55,014 nt of DNA from Desulfitobacteriaceae bacterium (GCA_028704155.1 JAQVLN010000002.1:1-55014), one strand, 5' to 3'. Shown: positions 34,508 to 43,236, numbered from the stretch's first letter. The notes: generated by a model from the letters alone, not told the origin. Numbers and translations: made by a program.

Positions 34508-35860
34508 TTACCAATATCTTTTGTTCAGGTATTCTAAAAACTTGTCATATTCCTTTCCTTGGACCTTTGATAACAATTGTTTAGGTGTCACAATCAAATA
34601 TTTGCCTTGATTGTTTATGCAAGAACGCCATGTATCTTCCATTGGTTTTTCACTGCATTTATAGATTCTCGTTAACAATTCATTATTGTCAGCCGGGATT
34701 ACGTGGATATGTAAATACTTATCTGCACTTATAATTTCCGAGTTGTTATGTATAACCATTTGCTCTGCCCATAACGTTTGTCGCATAAGCTGATAAAACG
34801 GCTCAAAATAATATATAGCATGGTTTTCTGACTTTAATTGTGCAGAATTGTTTATCAGCTCGGTGTATCTTCTTTTTCGTGTAATTCCTTTGTCTCCGGC
34901 GGCTTTATCATCATTATAATATGCTTCAACATACTTCCATTCAATCGGGAAAATGATTTTTCGCCCATCATTAAGCAAACCATAAATTAAAGCATCCACG
35001 GATGTGCAGTTGCTTCCTCGTGTAGAAGATAATTCATTAAGATAATCTTTATTACTAACTGCCTCAAACTGAATAAAGGCAGGTTCATAATTGTCTGTAG
35101 TGATTGGTAACACTTCAATAAGGTTAGGTTCAATCAGGCGCAGAAGCATCTGGGAGAAAGGCTCATCAAGGTTTCCGACCAAATCATCAAGTGGGACAGG
35201 CGCTCCCACGGATGGGGCGAGCATCTCTTCAAAAATAGGTTCATTGTAATTAGTAACATCCTCATCAGCTTCGTATAAGGCATCTCGCTCCACATTAAGA
35301 AGTTGTCTTCGCCTAATTTCGTGAGTCTCAATGTAATGTTCATCAATGTAGCTTTCGACTGCTCCGAGTAGTTCGCAGCTGATAGTGAACGCTGACTTGT
35401 CAAACACCACAAGTGTCACGTCAAGATCATGGTCTGTAAGGAAACCTTGAATAGCTGAGGTCGCAACTTGCAGAGCCTCATCTTTAGGGTAGCCGTATAT
35501 GCCGCTTGAAATCAGCGGAAACGCTATGGTTTCACAATTGTTTTCAACGGCCCTTTTCAGCGAGTTTGTATAGGCGGCACGGAGGTGCTGCTCGTTTTGC
35601 TCCTTATTCCATTGCCGATAGACGGGTCCTGCTGCGTGGATAATGAACTTAGCAGGCAGACCGAATCCCGGCGTGATAACCGCTTCGCCTGTCTTAATGG
35701 GGGCAAGTTTATCACAGGCAGCTTGAAGCTCAGGCGCTCCCGCCGCTTTAAATATGGCTCCACAAACCCCACCGCCCATCTGCAGGTCGGTGTTTGCAGC
35801 GTTAACAATGGCGTCAACTTTCAGTTTTGTGATGTCCTGCCGGACGATGGTAAAAGGCAT
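34508..35860 (-). CDS. Macro domain fused to a PD-(D/E)xK nuclease-like domain
   Basis: A 450-residue protein. Residues 1-165 are a macro domain of the O-acetyl-ADP-ribose deacetylase type: VNAANTDLQMGGGVCGAI (19-36) and ISSGIYGYPKDEA (117-129). Residues 166-243 continue as in common clostridial macro proteins, ending SQMLLRLI. From 244 the usual helical tail is absent. In its place is a domain with D289 (SVDALIYG) and E307-W-K309 (PIEWKYVEAYY), the D...ExK spacing of PD-(D/E)xK nucleases, similar to PGN_0703-type restriction endonucleases. RBS cggaggg before ATG at 35860. An ADP-ribose-binding sensor joined to a nuclease is suggestive of a defence role; this is inference. Confidence 0.8.
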   Translation of the reverse strand: MPFTIVRQDITKLKVDAIVNAANTDLQMGGGVCGAIFKAAGAPELQAACDKLAPIKTGEAVITPGFGLPAKFIIHAAGPVYRQWNKEQNEQHLRAAYTNSLKRAVENNCETIAFPLISSGIYGYPKDEALQVATSAIQGFLTDHDLDVTLVVFDKSAFTISCELLGAVESYIDEHYIETHEIRRRQLLNVERDALYEADEDVTNYNEPIFEEMLAPSVGAPVPLDDLVGNLDEPFSQMLLRLIEPNLIEVLPITTDNYEPAFIQFEAVSNKDYLNELSSTRGSNCTSVDALIYGLLNDGRKIIFPIEWKYVEAYYNDDKAAGDKGITRKRRYTELINNSAQLKSENHAIYYFEPFYQLMRQTLWAEQMVIHNNSEIISADKYLHIHVIPADNNELLTRIYKCSEKPMEDTWRSCINNQGKYLIVTPKQLLSKVQGKEYDKFLEYLNKRYW

Positions 35861-35962
35861 AGCTTAATCCCTCCGTTCAATTGATATTAAATACGTTTCA
35901 GCATACCATCGCTATCAAATTGGCGATGCTATTATCTGCATTTCTCAGGTCGATGAAAGAAA

Positions 35963-36130
35963 GCGGCGGATATTACCCAAGTTGCTGAACTTCTTGGCCA
36001 TGCGAGTTTGGATACGACTAATCGTCCATCTCTCCAGCAGAAGGAAGTAAAATATAAAGGCAAAACGGTGACCTACTGTAGAGAAATAGGTATTTGTACT
36101 GATGCTTACATCGTAGTATACTATAAGTAA
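35963..36130 (+). pseudogene. Integrase (tyrosine recombinase) C-terminal remnant
   Basis: The frame reads ADITQVAELLGHASLDTTN, the C-terminal box of phage/XerC-type integrases (LLGHAS..TT). It is followed by unrelated text to a stop at 36128. An in-frame TGA lies at 35954-35956, so there is no start and no catalytic N-terminal part. Confidence 0.65.
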
Positions 36131-36170
36131 AGGAAGTAAGGAAGTAAAGATGGTGAAGGGTGGTTATTTT

Positions 36171-36434
36171 ATGGAGGTTTCAAGGATCAGTTCAAAGGGA
36201 CAAGTGACTATTCCGAAAAGCATACGAGAGTTATTAAATTTAAACGAAGGGGATCGGGTTGCCTTTATCGAAGATAATGGCAAGGTTGTAATCACTAAGG
36301 CCAGCTTAATCGCTTTGCGTGATTTACAGAATTCCTTAAGTAAAGAAGCACAAGAAAAAGGCATTACCGAAGAAGATCTTCTAAAAGAATTAGAAGTGGT
36401 TCGGGAGGAAATGTGGAATGAACAGAAAAGGTAA
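36171..36434 (+). CDS. AbrB/SpoVT-type antitoxin
   Basis: About 87 residues. SRISSKGQVTIPKSIRELLN, then DRVAFIEDNGKVVITKA is the swapped-hairpin AbrB DNA-binding fold found in MazE/VapB-type antitoxins, and a charged helical tail of about 40 residues follows. The ATG at 36171 fits the family start; another at 36150 is in frame. The next frame (PIN domain) overlaps its end by 17 bases, a typical antitoxin-toxin arrangement. The toxin is truncated, so this is probably an orphan antitoxin. Confidence 0.75.
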   Translation: MEVSRISSKGQVTIPKSIRELLNLNEGDRVAFIEDNGKVVITKASLIALRDLQNSLSKEAQEKGITEEDLLKELEVVREEMWNEQKR

Positions 36435-36528
36435 TGCCTTGCGGGTATTTATTGACTCAAACATCCTTGTGTCGGCAGTGTTGTCCGAATCATCTTTGTC
36501 AAGTAAGCTATTAACCTTACTCATATAG
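36418..36528 (+). pseudogene. PIN-domain toxin, truncated after 36 codons
   Basis: ATG at 36418 reads NRKGNALRVFIDSNILVSAV, the first strand and first catalytic Asp of a PIN ribonuclease toxin. The frame stops at 36528, where unrelated sequence begins. The three other acidic residues are gone, so it is inactive. It pairs with the AbrB-type antitoxin just upstream. Confidence 0.7.
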
Positions 36529-36797
36529 AAAGAGAAACACTGCTTTTAGGGCAAGATACCCCAACTATTGAAAATATAGTTTTAGTAACCGTTCGGGATG
36601 ATGCAATTAATAATCCAGCCGGCGGTAATAGATATACAAGACTTGCTGCTTTAACCTGGGTAGATACTCCTCCGGCCGGGATTATAACCTATACCTTCAG
36701 GGTAATTGGAGCATCAAGTTCTAATATTGAGGAGGTAACCTATTCCAATAGTGCGTTAAATGCCGTCATTTTCCCGATTGGCAGTTCCTTAAGTTAA
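36507..36797 (+). pseudogene. C-terminal fragment of a surface/exosporium-type protein
   Basis: An open frame with no start, beginning after a TAA at 36504-36506. Its text (GGNRYTRLAALTWVDTPPAG, then IEEVTYSNSALNAVIFPIG) is beta-rich and resembles C-terminal domains of clostridial spore-surface or tail-like proteins. It begins where the PIN toxin ends, so a deletion or recombination joined two unrelated genes. Confidence 0.45.
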
Positions 36798-36866
36798 TCT
36801 AAGTATTAATATCTGGATTCCTCCTAGCTTTATTAAAAAGGACTTCGTCCTTAATTATTTCCAAAA

Positions 36867-36903
36867 AGAAACTGCCCATCGCTCAAAACGATAGGTAGTT
36901 TCT
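36867..36903 (-). terminator. Terminator-like hairpin
   Basis: agaaactgcccatcg (36867-36881) pairs with cgataggtagtttct (36889-36903) with one mismatch and one wobble. On the minus strand a T run follows, so it would end a transcript from the small broken gene at 36918-37104. A smaller stem, aaggac/gtcctt, lies at 36838-36852. Confidence 0.6.
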
Positions 36904-36917
36904 GCTTCCCATCATTC

Positions 36918-37104
36918 TTAATCAAGCTCAATTAAATCCTTTTCAGGATCAAAATGCATCTCTACGCAAAAACCTTCGTTAATAATAGTTAATTGTATTC
37001 ATATATAAGTAGCCATCTCTTAACGACTCTAACGTCCATAGTTCATTTGAGAATCTCATAAAAAAGATTAACCTACTTTTGAGTTCTGGAGCAAATTCAT
37101 ACAT
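36918..37104 (-). pseudogene. Small broken gene (N-terminal fragment plus shifted tail)
   Basis: On the minus strand ATG at 37104 (site tagggg) encodes 41 residues including MRFSNELWTLESLRDGYLYM and NTINYY, then stops at 36979. Another frame continues INEGFCVEMHFDPEKDLIEL and ends at 36918. This looks like one small gene with a frameshift, or a truncated N-terminus fused to another remnant. The N-terminus recalls an uncharacterised family with a DGxLYMN motif. A terminator follows. Confidence 0.35.
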
Positions 37105-37173
37105 GATTATATCCCCTAAATATTATCTTTACAATTCGCGCTGCGCTATTTGCATACCATAGGCACATATTCA

Positions 37174-37207
37174 AAAAGAAAGCCTCCGAGGAAAATCCCC
37201 GGAGGCC
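37174..37207 (-). terminator. Terminator downstream of tRNA-Thr
   Basis: On the minus strand gcctccg (37200-37206) pairs with cggaggc (37182-37188) in an extended stem, followed by a T-rich run at 37174-37180. Confidence 0.8.
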
Positions 37208-37217
37208 TTGATACTAC

Positions 37218-37292
37218 TGGAGCCGATGGTCGGAATCGAACCGACGACCTGCTCATTACGAGTGAGCTGCTCTACCTCTGAGCCACATCGGC
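37218..37292 (-). tRNA. trnT: tRNA-Thr (anticodon CGT)
   Basis: Seventy-five bases including an encoded CCA end. Acceptor GCCGATG (5') pairs with CATCGGC. The anticodon stem GCTCA/TGAGC encloses loop CTCGTAA, anticodon CGT, read as Thr (ACG codons). The T arm carries GGTTCGATTCC. The gene stands alone and is followed by its own terminator. Confidence 0.95.
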
Positions 37293-37451
37293 ATTTATGA
37301 ACAAATGACATTCTACTTTATTTTAATCATTTAGTCAATAAGTTCCTAAATAATTCCTGGGAGTTTTGTTGCCTTTTTGCTTTTAATCAGCGAAAACTTA
37401 TACTATTATTTAGAGTATCGTTATAAAGAATCGATCGGAGGCTGAACTGTT

Positions 37452-38261
37452 ATAAAATTACAAGTAAAATCTGCCGATTTAAAAACCAGACTGGAAAAAT
37501 TGAAGAGTATAGCAATTGGTTTTTCAGGCGGGGTTGACAGTACTTTTCTGTTGAAAGCAGCTCAGGACGTTTTAAAGGATAAGGTCCTGGCGGTAATCGC
37601 TAAATCGCCGCTTCATCCCCTAAGAGAGTTTAGAGAAGCGATGGACATTGTAAACAAATGGAACATAAACTATATAGTTATTAACCCTGCGGAACTTAAT
37701 ATTGAAGGCTTTTCCGCTAATCCTGTAAATAGATGTTATTTCTGCAAAAAAGAAATTTTTACAAAGATTAGGAAAGCAGCCAGGGACAACGGCATTCAAT
37801 ATATAGCCGATGGTTCAAATTTTGATGACCTCAGCGATTATCGTCCGGGAATGATAGCAATCAGGGAACTACAGGTTATCAGCCCGCTTATGGACTCCGG
37901 TTTGACTAAGGATGATATAAGGAGCTTATCCAGGGAAATTGGCTTGCCGACCTGGAATAAACCGGCTTTTGCCTGTTTGGCTACAAGATTTCCTTATGGC
38001 CAGAAAATCACAGCTGAAAGACTGGCTATGGTAGATAAAGCAGAACAATACTTGTTGGATTTGGGCTTCAGGCAGGTTAGGGTACGATATCATGGCGAAA
38101 TAGCCCGGATTGAAGTTGACTATAATGAAAGACAGAAGTTTTTTAATGAAAGAATCCTGGATGAAACATATACTGAATTAAAAGCTATCGGCTTTACTTA
38201 CATAGCCCTTGATTTAAAAGGCTATAGGATGGGAAGCATGAACGAAAATGTTATCAGTTAA
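37452..38261 (+). CDS. larE: ATP-dependent sulfur transferase LarE
   Basis: A PP-loop enzyme that supplies sulfur from its own Cys to make the nickel-pincer cofactor of lactate racemase. GFSGGVDSTFLLKAA is the ATP loop, NRCYFCKKE and ACLATRFPYG are family motifs, the latter with the sacrificial Cys. From the TTG at 37500 the protein has 253 residues and lacks the usual N-terminal helix. The frame is open upstream with matching sequence (LQVKSADLKTRLEKLKSIA), but the only candidates are an ATA at 37452, ten bases after a perfect ggagg (37437-37441), or CTG at 37491. larB/larC and larA are not adjacent. Confidence 0.85.
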   Translation: MKLQVKSADLKTRLEKLKSIAIGFSGGVDSTFLLKAAQDVLKDKVLAVIAKSPLHPLREFREAMDIVNKWNINYIVINPAELNIEGFSANPVNRCYFCKKEIFTKIRKAARDNGIQYIADGSNFDDLSDYRPGMIAIRELQVISPLMDSGLTKDDIRSLSREIGLPTWNKPAFACLATRFPYGQKITAERLAMVDKAEQYLLDLGFRQVRVRYHGEIARIEVDYNERQKFFNERILDETYTELKAIGFTYIALDLKGYRMGSMNENVIS

Positions 38262-38422
38262 ATATTTTTAGTGATAACTAAAATAATGCGATAGGAAAAT
38301 TAAATTTGATTTTAATCTATAACTATATCATAATAAAAGAATAATCACTTAATGCTAGCGGTTATTCTAAATAATTTGTTGATTAATTAATATTATTCGT
38401 GGGAAGCAGGGGGAAAAATATA

Positions 38423-39682
38423 GTGGCAGAAAAGACTTTACCTTTTACCAAGGAACAGATACAATCCATTATTGAAGAATACGGTTCACCATTTCATATT
38501 TATGATGAAGCAGCTATCCGGAACAATGCACGCCAATTAATAGAAGCTTTTAATTGGGCCCCTGAATTCAAGGAATATTTTGCTGTTAAAGCAACACCTA
38601 ACCCATTTATACTTAAGATTTTGCGTGAGGAAGGTTTCGGAGCAGATTGCAGTTCAATGGCAGAACTTGTCTTGGCTGAAAAGGCCGGGATTGTGGGCGA
38701 GGAAATTATATTCTCGTCAAATAATACTCCTGCCCACGAATATAAGAAAGCCAAAGAGTTAGGTGCCATCATTAATCTTGATGATATCACACACATTGAT
38801 TATCTGGAGAAATATGTTGATATCCCGAAGTTAATATCATTCCGTTTTAATCCAGGCCGTTTACGTGATGGGGGAAATGCTATTATCGGTAAACCGTACG
38901 ATGCCAAATACGGTTTGACCAAAGAGCAGATTTTAGAAGCATATAAAATTATTAGTGAAAAAGGTACCGAACGTTTTGGTATCCATACGATGATTATTTC
39001 TAATGAACTTGATCCCCGATATTTTGTTGAGACTGCCAGTATGATGTTTAAACTGGTAGTTGAGATTTATCAGAAATTAGGTATTAAAATTGAGTTTGTC
39101 AATTTGGGCGGCGGTATTGGAATCCCTTACCGGCCAGAGCAGGAACCGGTTAACTTGAAAGGTATCAGCGAGGGTATTAAGGATGCTTATGAAAAGATAA
39201 TTGTGGCTAATAATTTGGGTCCTTTAAAGATTACCATTGAAAGTGGTCGGATGATCCTTGGTCCTTATGGTTATCTGGTAACTACTGTTTTGCATAAGAA
39301 AGAAATCTATAAAAATTATATTGGTTTAGATGCCTGTATGGCTCACCTGATGCGTCCCGCCTTGTATGGGGCCTATCACCATATAACTGTTATAGGTAAG
39401 GAGGAATGGCCATGTGATTATATTTATGATATAACTGGTGGATTATGCGAAAATAATGATAAATTTGCGATTGACCGTGCTTTGCCACGAATCGATATTG
39501 GTGATATTGTCGTTATCCATGATGCGGGAGCACATGGACATGCTATGGGTTTTAATTATAATGGAAAATTACGCTCGGCGGAGTTGCTTCTTAGGCCGGA
39601 TGGGAGTGTTAAACAGATCCGGCGGTCAGAGACGTTGGACGACCTTTTTGCAACCCTGGACTTTTCAGAATTAGATGATTAA
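38423..39682 (+). CDS. lysA: Diaminopimelate decarboxylase
   Basis: A PLP enzyme of the alanine-racemase fold, about 419 residues, that converts meso-DAP to lysine. EYFAVKATPNPF contains the PLP Lys (about residue 56), NLGGGIGIPY and ESGRMILGPYG bind the cofactor phosphate, and LMRPALYGAYH with GGLCENNDKF gives the C-terminal domain with the catalytic Cys. The GTG at 38423 after caggggg fits better than the GTG at 38399. The variant wording of some motifs leaves open a related decarboxylase, but DAP decarboxylase is most likely. A strong terminator follows. Confidence 0.85.
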   Translation: MAEKTLPFTKEQIQSIIEEYGSPFHIYDEAAIRNNARQLIEAFNWAPEFKEYFAVKATPNPFILKILREEGFGADCSSMAELVLAEKAGIVGEEIIFSSNNTPAHEYKKAKELGAIINLDDITHIDYLEKYVDIPKLISFRFNPGRLRDGGNAIIGKPYDAKYGLTKEQILEAYKIISEKGTERFGIHTMIISNELDPRYFVETASMMFKLVVEIYQKLGIKIEFVNLGGGIGIPYRPEQEPVNLKGISEGIKDAYEKIIVANNLGPLKITIESGRMILGPYGYLVTTVLHKKEIYKNYIGLDACMAHLMRPALYGAYHHITVIGKEEWPCDYIYDITGGLCENNDKFAIDRALPRIDIGDIVVIHDAGAHGHAMGFNYNGKLRSAELLLRPDGSVKQIRRSETLDDLFATLDFSELDD

Positions 39683-39700
39683 TTGTCTCAATAGAAGAAG

Positions 39701-39738
39701 GGCTGGTTTTTCCTTTGTCAGGAGAAACCGGCCTTTTG
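39701..39738 (+). terminator. Terminator of lysA
   Basis: A 14-bp stem with wobbles (39701-39714 with 39720-39733) followed by a T run. Confidence 0.9.
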
Positions 39739-39830
39739 GATTTAACATAATCTGGCCTTAGCTGGAAGATTATCTTCATAGAGGATGCCCTTGGTAAAAG
39801 TCAATGATTAATTCGACACAACAGCTCTTG

Positions 39831-40070
39831 TCAAAGATCACTTTTATTAAAATCGGTACGGATAATTGCCATTTGGATCGATTGAACTAGAGAAGCAGTG
39901 TTTACATGATAGCGCTCAGCGACTTGTTCAATGGTCATATTAAGTAAAACCTTTGATCCGCAACCGGAAAAAGGAATACCGAATTTTTGGAGCGTTTTAT
40001 TGAGTTGAGGATATGAGGATAAAATTTGACCGAAATTGGTTGTGTTAGTTATTTGAACCATCTTGCCCAA
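39831..40070 (-). CDS. DUF1858-like small protein
   Basis: About 76-79 residues; QILSSYPQLNKTLQKFGIPF, then SGCGSKVLLNMTIEQVAERY follows the DUF1858/ScdA-N pattern (helical, with a Cys-Gly centre) that occurs with hybrid-cluster and iron-repair proteins. TTG at 40070 or ATG at 40061 is the start; both overlap the end of the upstream gene. Translational coupling to the spore-surface-type protein gene is likely. Function unknown; cofactor or redox binding through the Cys is possible. Confidence 0.6.
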   Translation of the reverse strand: MGKMVQITNTTNFGQILSSYPQLNKTLQKFGIPFSGCGSKVLLNMTIEQVAERYHVNTASLVQSIQMAIIRTDFNKSDL

Positions 40071-41533
40071 AATCCTTTCTTTCGCCCTTTTTGTTCTTCA
40101 GCTTTTTCCGCTTCTTTTGCCTGTTGAATAGCAGAGACAATCTCCTCAATTCTGGTTTCCAAATAAGGTTCGAGCAAACTGATAATTAACGGAACGAGGG
40201 CTTGGTTCAGATCCTTTGCCTTGTCTGAAAGTATATTTTCAAGATCGGGCTCAGATTTATGCGTAGGAACTTTTAGTGATGCAAAAACCGGCTGATCAAT
40301 CTTGGTTGCCAGGCAACCTGGAGTTATTGTATCGGAGATAACAGGGACAGGCGGGATAAGATCATCGGGATAGTCATCAATATTGGGAATTGCCTTGGCT
40401 TGTGTACTTTTCTCAGGTTGTAAATTTTTTTCGACTTGTGCAATTGCCTTAGGCTCCGGCGTTATACCAGTCTCCGGAACTCCGGATTGGTTCGGTGATG
40501 GTTCTGTTCGGGCACTGAAATTCAGGCCCAAATATTGATAAAAAGCAGGTATTCTGGAATCACGGCTGTCTTCCAGCCAATAGGTGTTGTATAAGCTTAA
40601 ATTATTTCTCCTTAGATAATGCAGATGGCAATGGGTTGGGGTATTATTGACAACTTGCTTCCAGCTTTCCCCTTTATAGAGAAGCAGGGTTTCAACTTCG
40701 GCATTTACAAGGAGCCAGAGGCTGCCATTAACTTCGACCGCTCCTAAACCCTTTAGCGGTCCATTTAGTGTCTGGATAGCTGCCGGTGGTTTAAGCCAGT
40801 TGCCGGTAAATTCCTGTATATCATTTCGATAGGCCCAACCAAGTTCAAACTTGGAGTTAACGGTTTTAGCAAGCCAGAAAATGTGGTGGACATTATCAGG
40901 CGTTATTATTGAAGTCATCTCTGAAACTTCCTGTACTGTCTGAAAGGCTTGGGAAGTATTGCCCCAGAGATAAAAAGTGCCATTGAAACGATTGCTTAAA
41001 ATTAGTGTTTGCCGGGCTTGATAAGTTAACATTATAAGATGAAGGTTTCCTTTTCTGTCCAGAACAACATCATATAATGGTTTGCGGGGGTAGACTATTT
41101 CTCCAAGATTAACACTGTGCCAATTTTTCCCGTTCCAAAATCTGTGTTCAATATGCCATAAATCGGGAATAGCCTGATGGGCATAGGCATAGAAAATATG
41201 TACCGTTTTGCCCAATGGGAAAAGCAGCAGGCGATTATAGCGGGTTGAACGCACATCAAGCTTGGCCAATGTGGTGGTTTGCACTTGTTCACTGCCGTTA
41301 ATTAGGGTATAACATAGTTCTCCATTGGCTTTAATCATTACCAGATGTATTTGTTGAGTACTTGCTGCCACACCTTGAACCAGAAGCAGTGGTTCATGTA
41401 ATTGATAGAGTGGAACTGAGGAATGTTCATTATAAAGAACACAGCCTAATGAATTTATTTGCAAAAAATATCGGGTGTCTTCATAGCAAATAAGTTGGTG
41501 TGGCAAATAAACCGTTTTATTAAGAATAGCCAT
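40049..41533 (-). CDS. Uncharacterised propeller-like protein with charged C-terminus
   Basis: A 494-residue protein without signal peptide or clear membrane segments. Residues 1-330 are rich in repeated beta strands with W/Y pairs (HIEHRFWNGKNWHSVNLGE, FYLWGNTSQAF), suggesting a beta-propeller. A Pro-rich linker (about 340-420) leads to a C-terminal helical, Lys/Glu-rich part ending KGFWARWFK. It follows the YVTN protein on the same strand after a hairpin and precedes the DUF1858 gene. A spore-surface or coat role is suggested by company only. I do not recognise a family. Confidence 0.6.
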   Translation of the reverse strand: MAILNKTVYLPHQLICYEDTRYFLQINSLGCVLYNEHSSVPLYQLHEPLLLVQGVAASTQQIHLVMIKANGELCYTLINGSEQVQTTTLAKLDVRSTRYNRLLLFPLGKTVHIFYAYAHQAIPDLWHIEHRFWNGKNWHSVNLGEIVYPRKPLYDVVLDRKGNLHLIMLTYQARQTLILSNRFNGTFYLWGNTSQAFQTVQEVSEMTSIITPDNVHHIFWLAKTVNSKFELGWAYRNDIQEFTGNWLKPPAAIQTLNGPLKGLGAVEVNGSLWLLVNAEVETLLLYKGESWKQVVNNTPTHCHLHYLRRNNLSLYNTYWLEDSRDSRIPAFYQYLGLNFSARTEPSPNQSGVPETGITPEPKAIAQVEKNLQPEKSTQAKAIPNIDDYPDDLIPPVPVISDTITPGCLATKIDQPVFASLKVPTHKSEPDLENILSDKAKDLNQALVPLIISLLEPYLETRIEEIVSAIQQAKEAEKAEEQKGRKKGFWARWFK

Positions 41534-41555
41534 TTAATCACACCCTTTCCAGGAT

Positions 41556-41581
41556 AACGGGCTGTCGTTTGACAGCCCGTT
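41556..41581 (-). terminator. Hairpin after the YVTN gene
   Basis: Perfect 11-bp stem aacgggctgtc / gacagcccgtt with loop gttt. No T run follows on the minus strand, so it may be an attenuator or processing stem between the YVTN gene and the next gene. Confidence 0.6.
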
Positions 41582-41600
41582 AAGTCGTTCATCGGCTGAG

Positions 41601-43151
41601 TTAATTGTCATTAGTTGCTTCTAACTGTGGTGGGAAGAAGTCACTGGGGAAAGGTGTCAGTGTGGTGTCCACAAATGTCAGGCAGGGATTTAATTCGTGG
41701 GTTTGGAATTCCTCGCAAAGCGGCGGTTCCGGGCAGAAGCCGAAGGCTGGGACCATCAACTGGACTAAGCCGGTAACCTTCGTAATGACAAAGCTGCCGA
41801 TCGCCATTTGGATTGTTGTATTTGTCAGGATCGGATCAACTAAAACTTCACTTCTGGTTTCAACCCGCAAATTAAGATCAAATTCCGATCTGGTTGGCGG
41901 GAAGTAAAGAACGATGTCCTTTAAAATATCGGGTAATTTACCAGTTAGGACCTCTACATGTCCACGGGAATCCATCACGGTCAAAGTATAGGAGATTTGA
42001 ATGGTAAACTGTACTCTAGAGAAGTTTGGCCGGGAAGGAATGGGAGTAATTGCAATAGAATCTGGTAAGATTATGCCATTGGCAAAGGCCATACTGACAA
42101 AAGTAAATGGTCCGTGACCGCAAGGAAGCTCAACCGGGAAGGTTGGGAAGCATTCTCTTTGCTGGCAGCTGGCATATACTTTTTCAACGATTATACAAAC
42201 GCGTTCGGTTTCGTCATTGTAGGGGTCAGTCAGATTAACTGGGGCATCAGACTGTAAGGTTGAACCAGCTTTGCCTACGGTAACACCGGTGGGTGCCGAG
42301 GTAGTCGGAATCGTTGCAGAAACAGTGTTAGTTGAAGTATTCATAATGCTCATTGAACTATCCCCCTGATTTGCTACCCATACTTGGGTGCCGTCACCGG
42401 TAACATCCAGACCCAGAGGATTCTGGCCAACCGGCAAAGTTGCTGTTACAGTATTGGTTACCACAGAGATAACGCTGACATCGTTTGAAGCGCTGTTGCT
42501 TACATAGAGGAAAGGATTCACAGGGTTGGCCGTAATCCTTACCGGGCTGGTACCGACGCCAATAGTTGTCAGGATTTCGTTTGTGGCAATATTGATTACC
42601 GAAACATTATTGCTGCCGCGATTAATAACATATAGTTTGGTATTATCAAGGCTTGTTACTAAACCATGAGGTGATGTTTCTACAGGAATTGTAGAAATAA
42701 CTGAATTAGTGGCCGGATTAATAACTGAGACGGTATTATCAAGGCTGTTGCTAACGTAAACACGGCTGCCATCTCTGGCGACTGCAGCATCTTCAGGACC
42801 ATTTCCAACCGTAATTATTGCTACTACCGTATCTGTTGGGATATTAATTACTGAGACAGTACCACTTCCTGAGTTAGTGACATAAGCGGTTATACTTGTG
42901 GGGTCAATTCTTACTGCTGTAGGAGCTATACCTACCGGTATGGTAGCAATGACCTGGTTTTTGTTTGTACATATGACTGAGACAGTATTACTGCTGTAGT
43001 TAGGGACATAGACCTTGGAACCATCAAGTATGCATTTTGGGAACAAAGGAGAAACACCCACAGGAATGGTAGCAATTAACTCATCGCTATAAACATTGTA
43101 GATTGCGACAGAGTTATTAAGACTAACCCAGGCGTGGGTTTCGAATGACAT
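41601..43151 (-). CDS. YVTN-type beta-propeller protein, likely spore-surface
   Basis: A 516-residue protein. The N-terminal 280 residues contain about seven repeats of 42-43 residues with the pattern VYVSNSLDNTVSVINPATN, typical of YVTN propellers. The C-terminal 220 residues are a separate Cys-rich beta domain (CQQRECFPTFPVELPCGHG, CPEPPLCEEFQ). No signal peptide, consistent with mother-cell-expressed coat or exosporium proteins, but this is inference. RBS gaggggaat before ATG at 43151. Confidence 0.8.
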   Translation of the reverse strand: MSFETHAWVSLNNSVAIYNVYSDELIATIPVGVSPLFPKCILDGSKVYVPNYSSNTVSVICTNKNQVIATIPVGIAPTAVRIDPTSITAYVTNSGSGTVSVINIPTDTVVAIITVGNGPEDAAVARDGSRVYVSNSLDNTVSVINPATNSVISTIPVETSPHGLVTSLDNTKLYVINRGSNNVSVINIATNEILTTIGVGTSPVRITANPVNPFLYVSNSASNDVSVISVVTNTVTATLPVGQNPLGLDVTGDGTQVWVANQGDSSMSIMNTSTNTVSATIPTTSAPTGVTVGKAGSTLQSDAPVNLTDPYNDETERVCIIVEKVYASCQQRECFPTFPVELPCGHGPFTFVSMAFANGIILPDSIAITPIPSRPNFSRVQFTIQISYTLTVMDSRGHVEVLTGKLPDILKDIVLYFPPTRSEFDLNLRVETRSEVLVDPILTNTTIQMAIGSFVITKVTGLVQLMVPAFGFCPEPPLCEEFQTHELNPCLTFVDTTLTPFPSDFFPPQLEATNDN

Positions 43152-43236
43152 GTTGCTATTCCCCTCCTTATTTATGAGATAACAAGAGTTTATGGACTAT
43201 ATTTTTATCATTTTATTCATAGGGGCAAGAGTTTGT

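Noticed and set aside
41601-43151. CRISPR-like periodicity in the YVTN gene
   Set aside because: The repeats of about 128 bases are protein repeats with varied DNA; there are no identical repeats with unique spacers. No CRISPR array is seen in the window.
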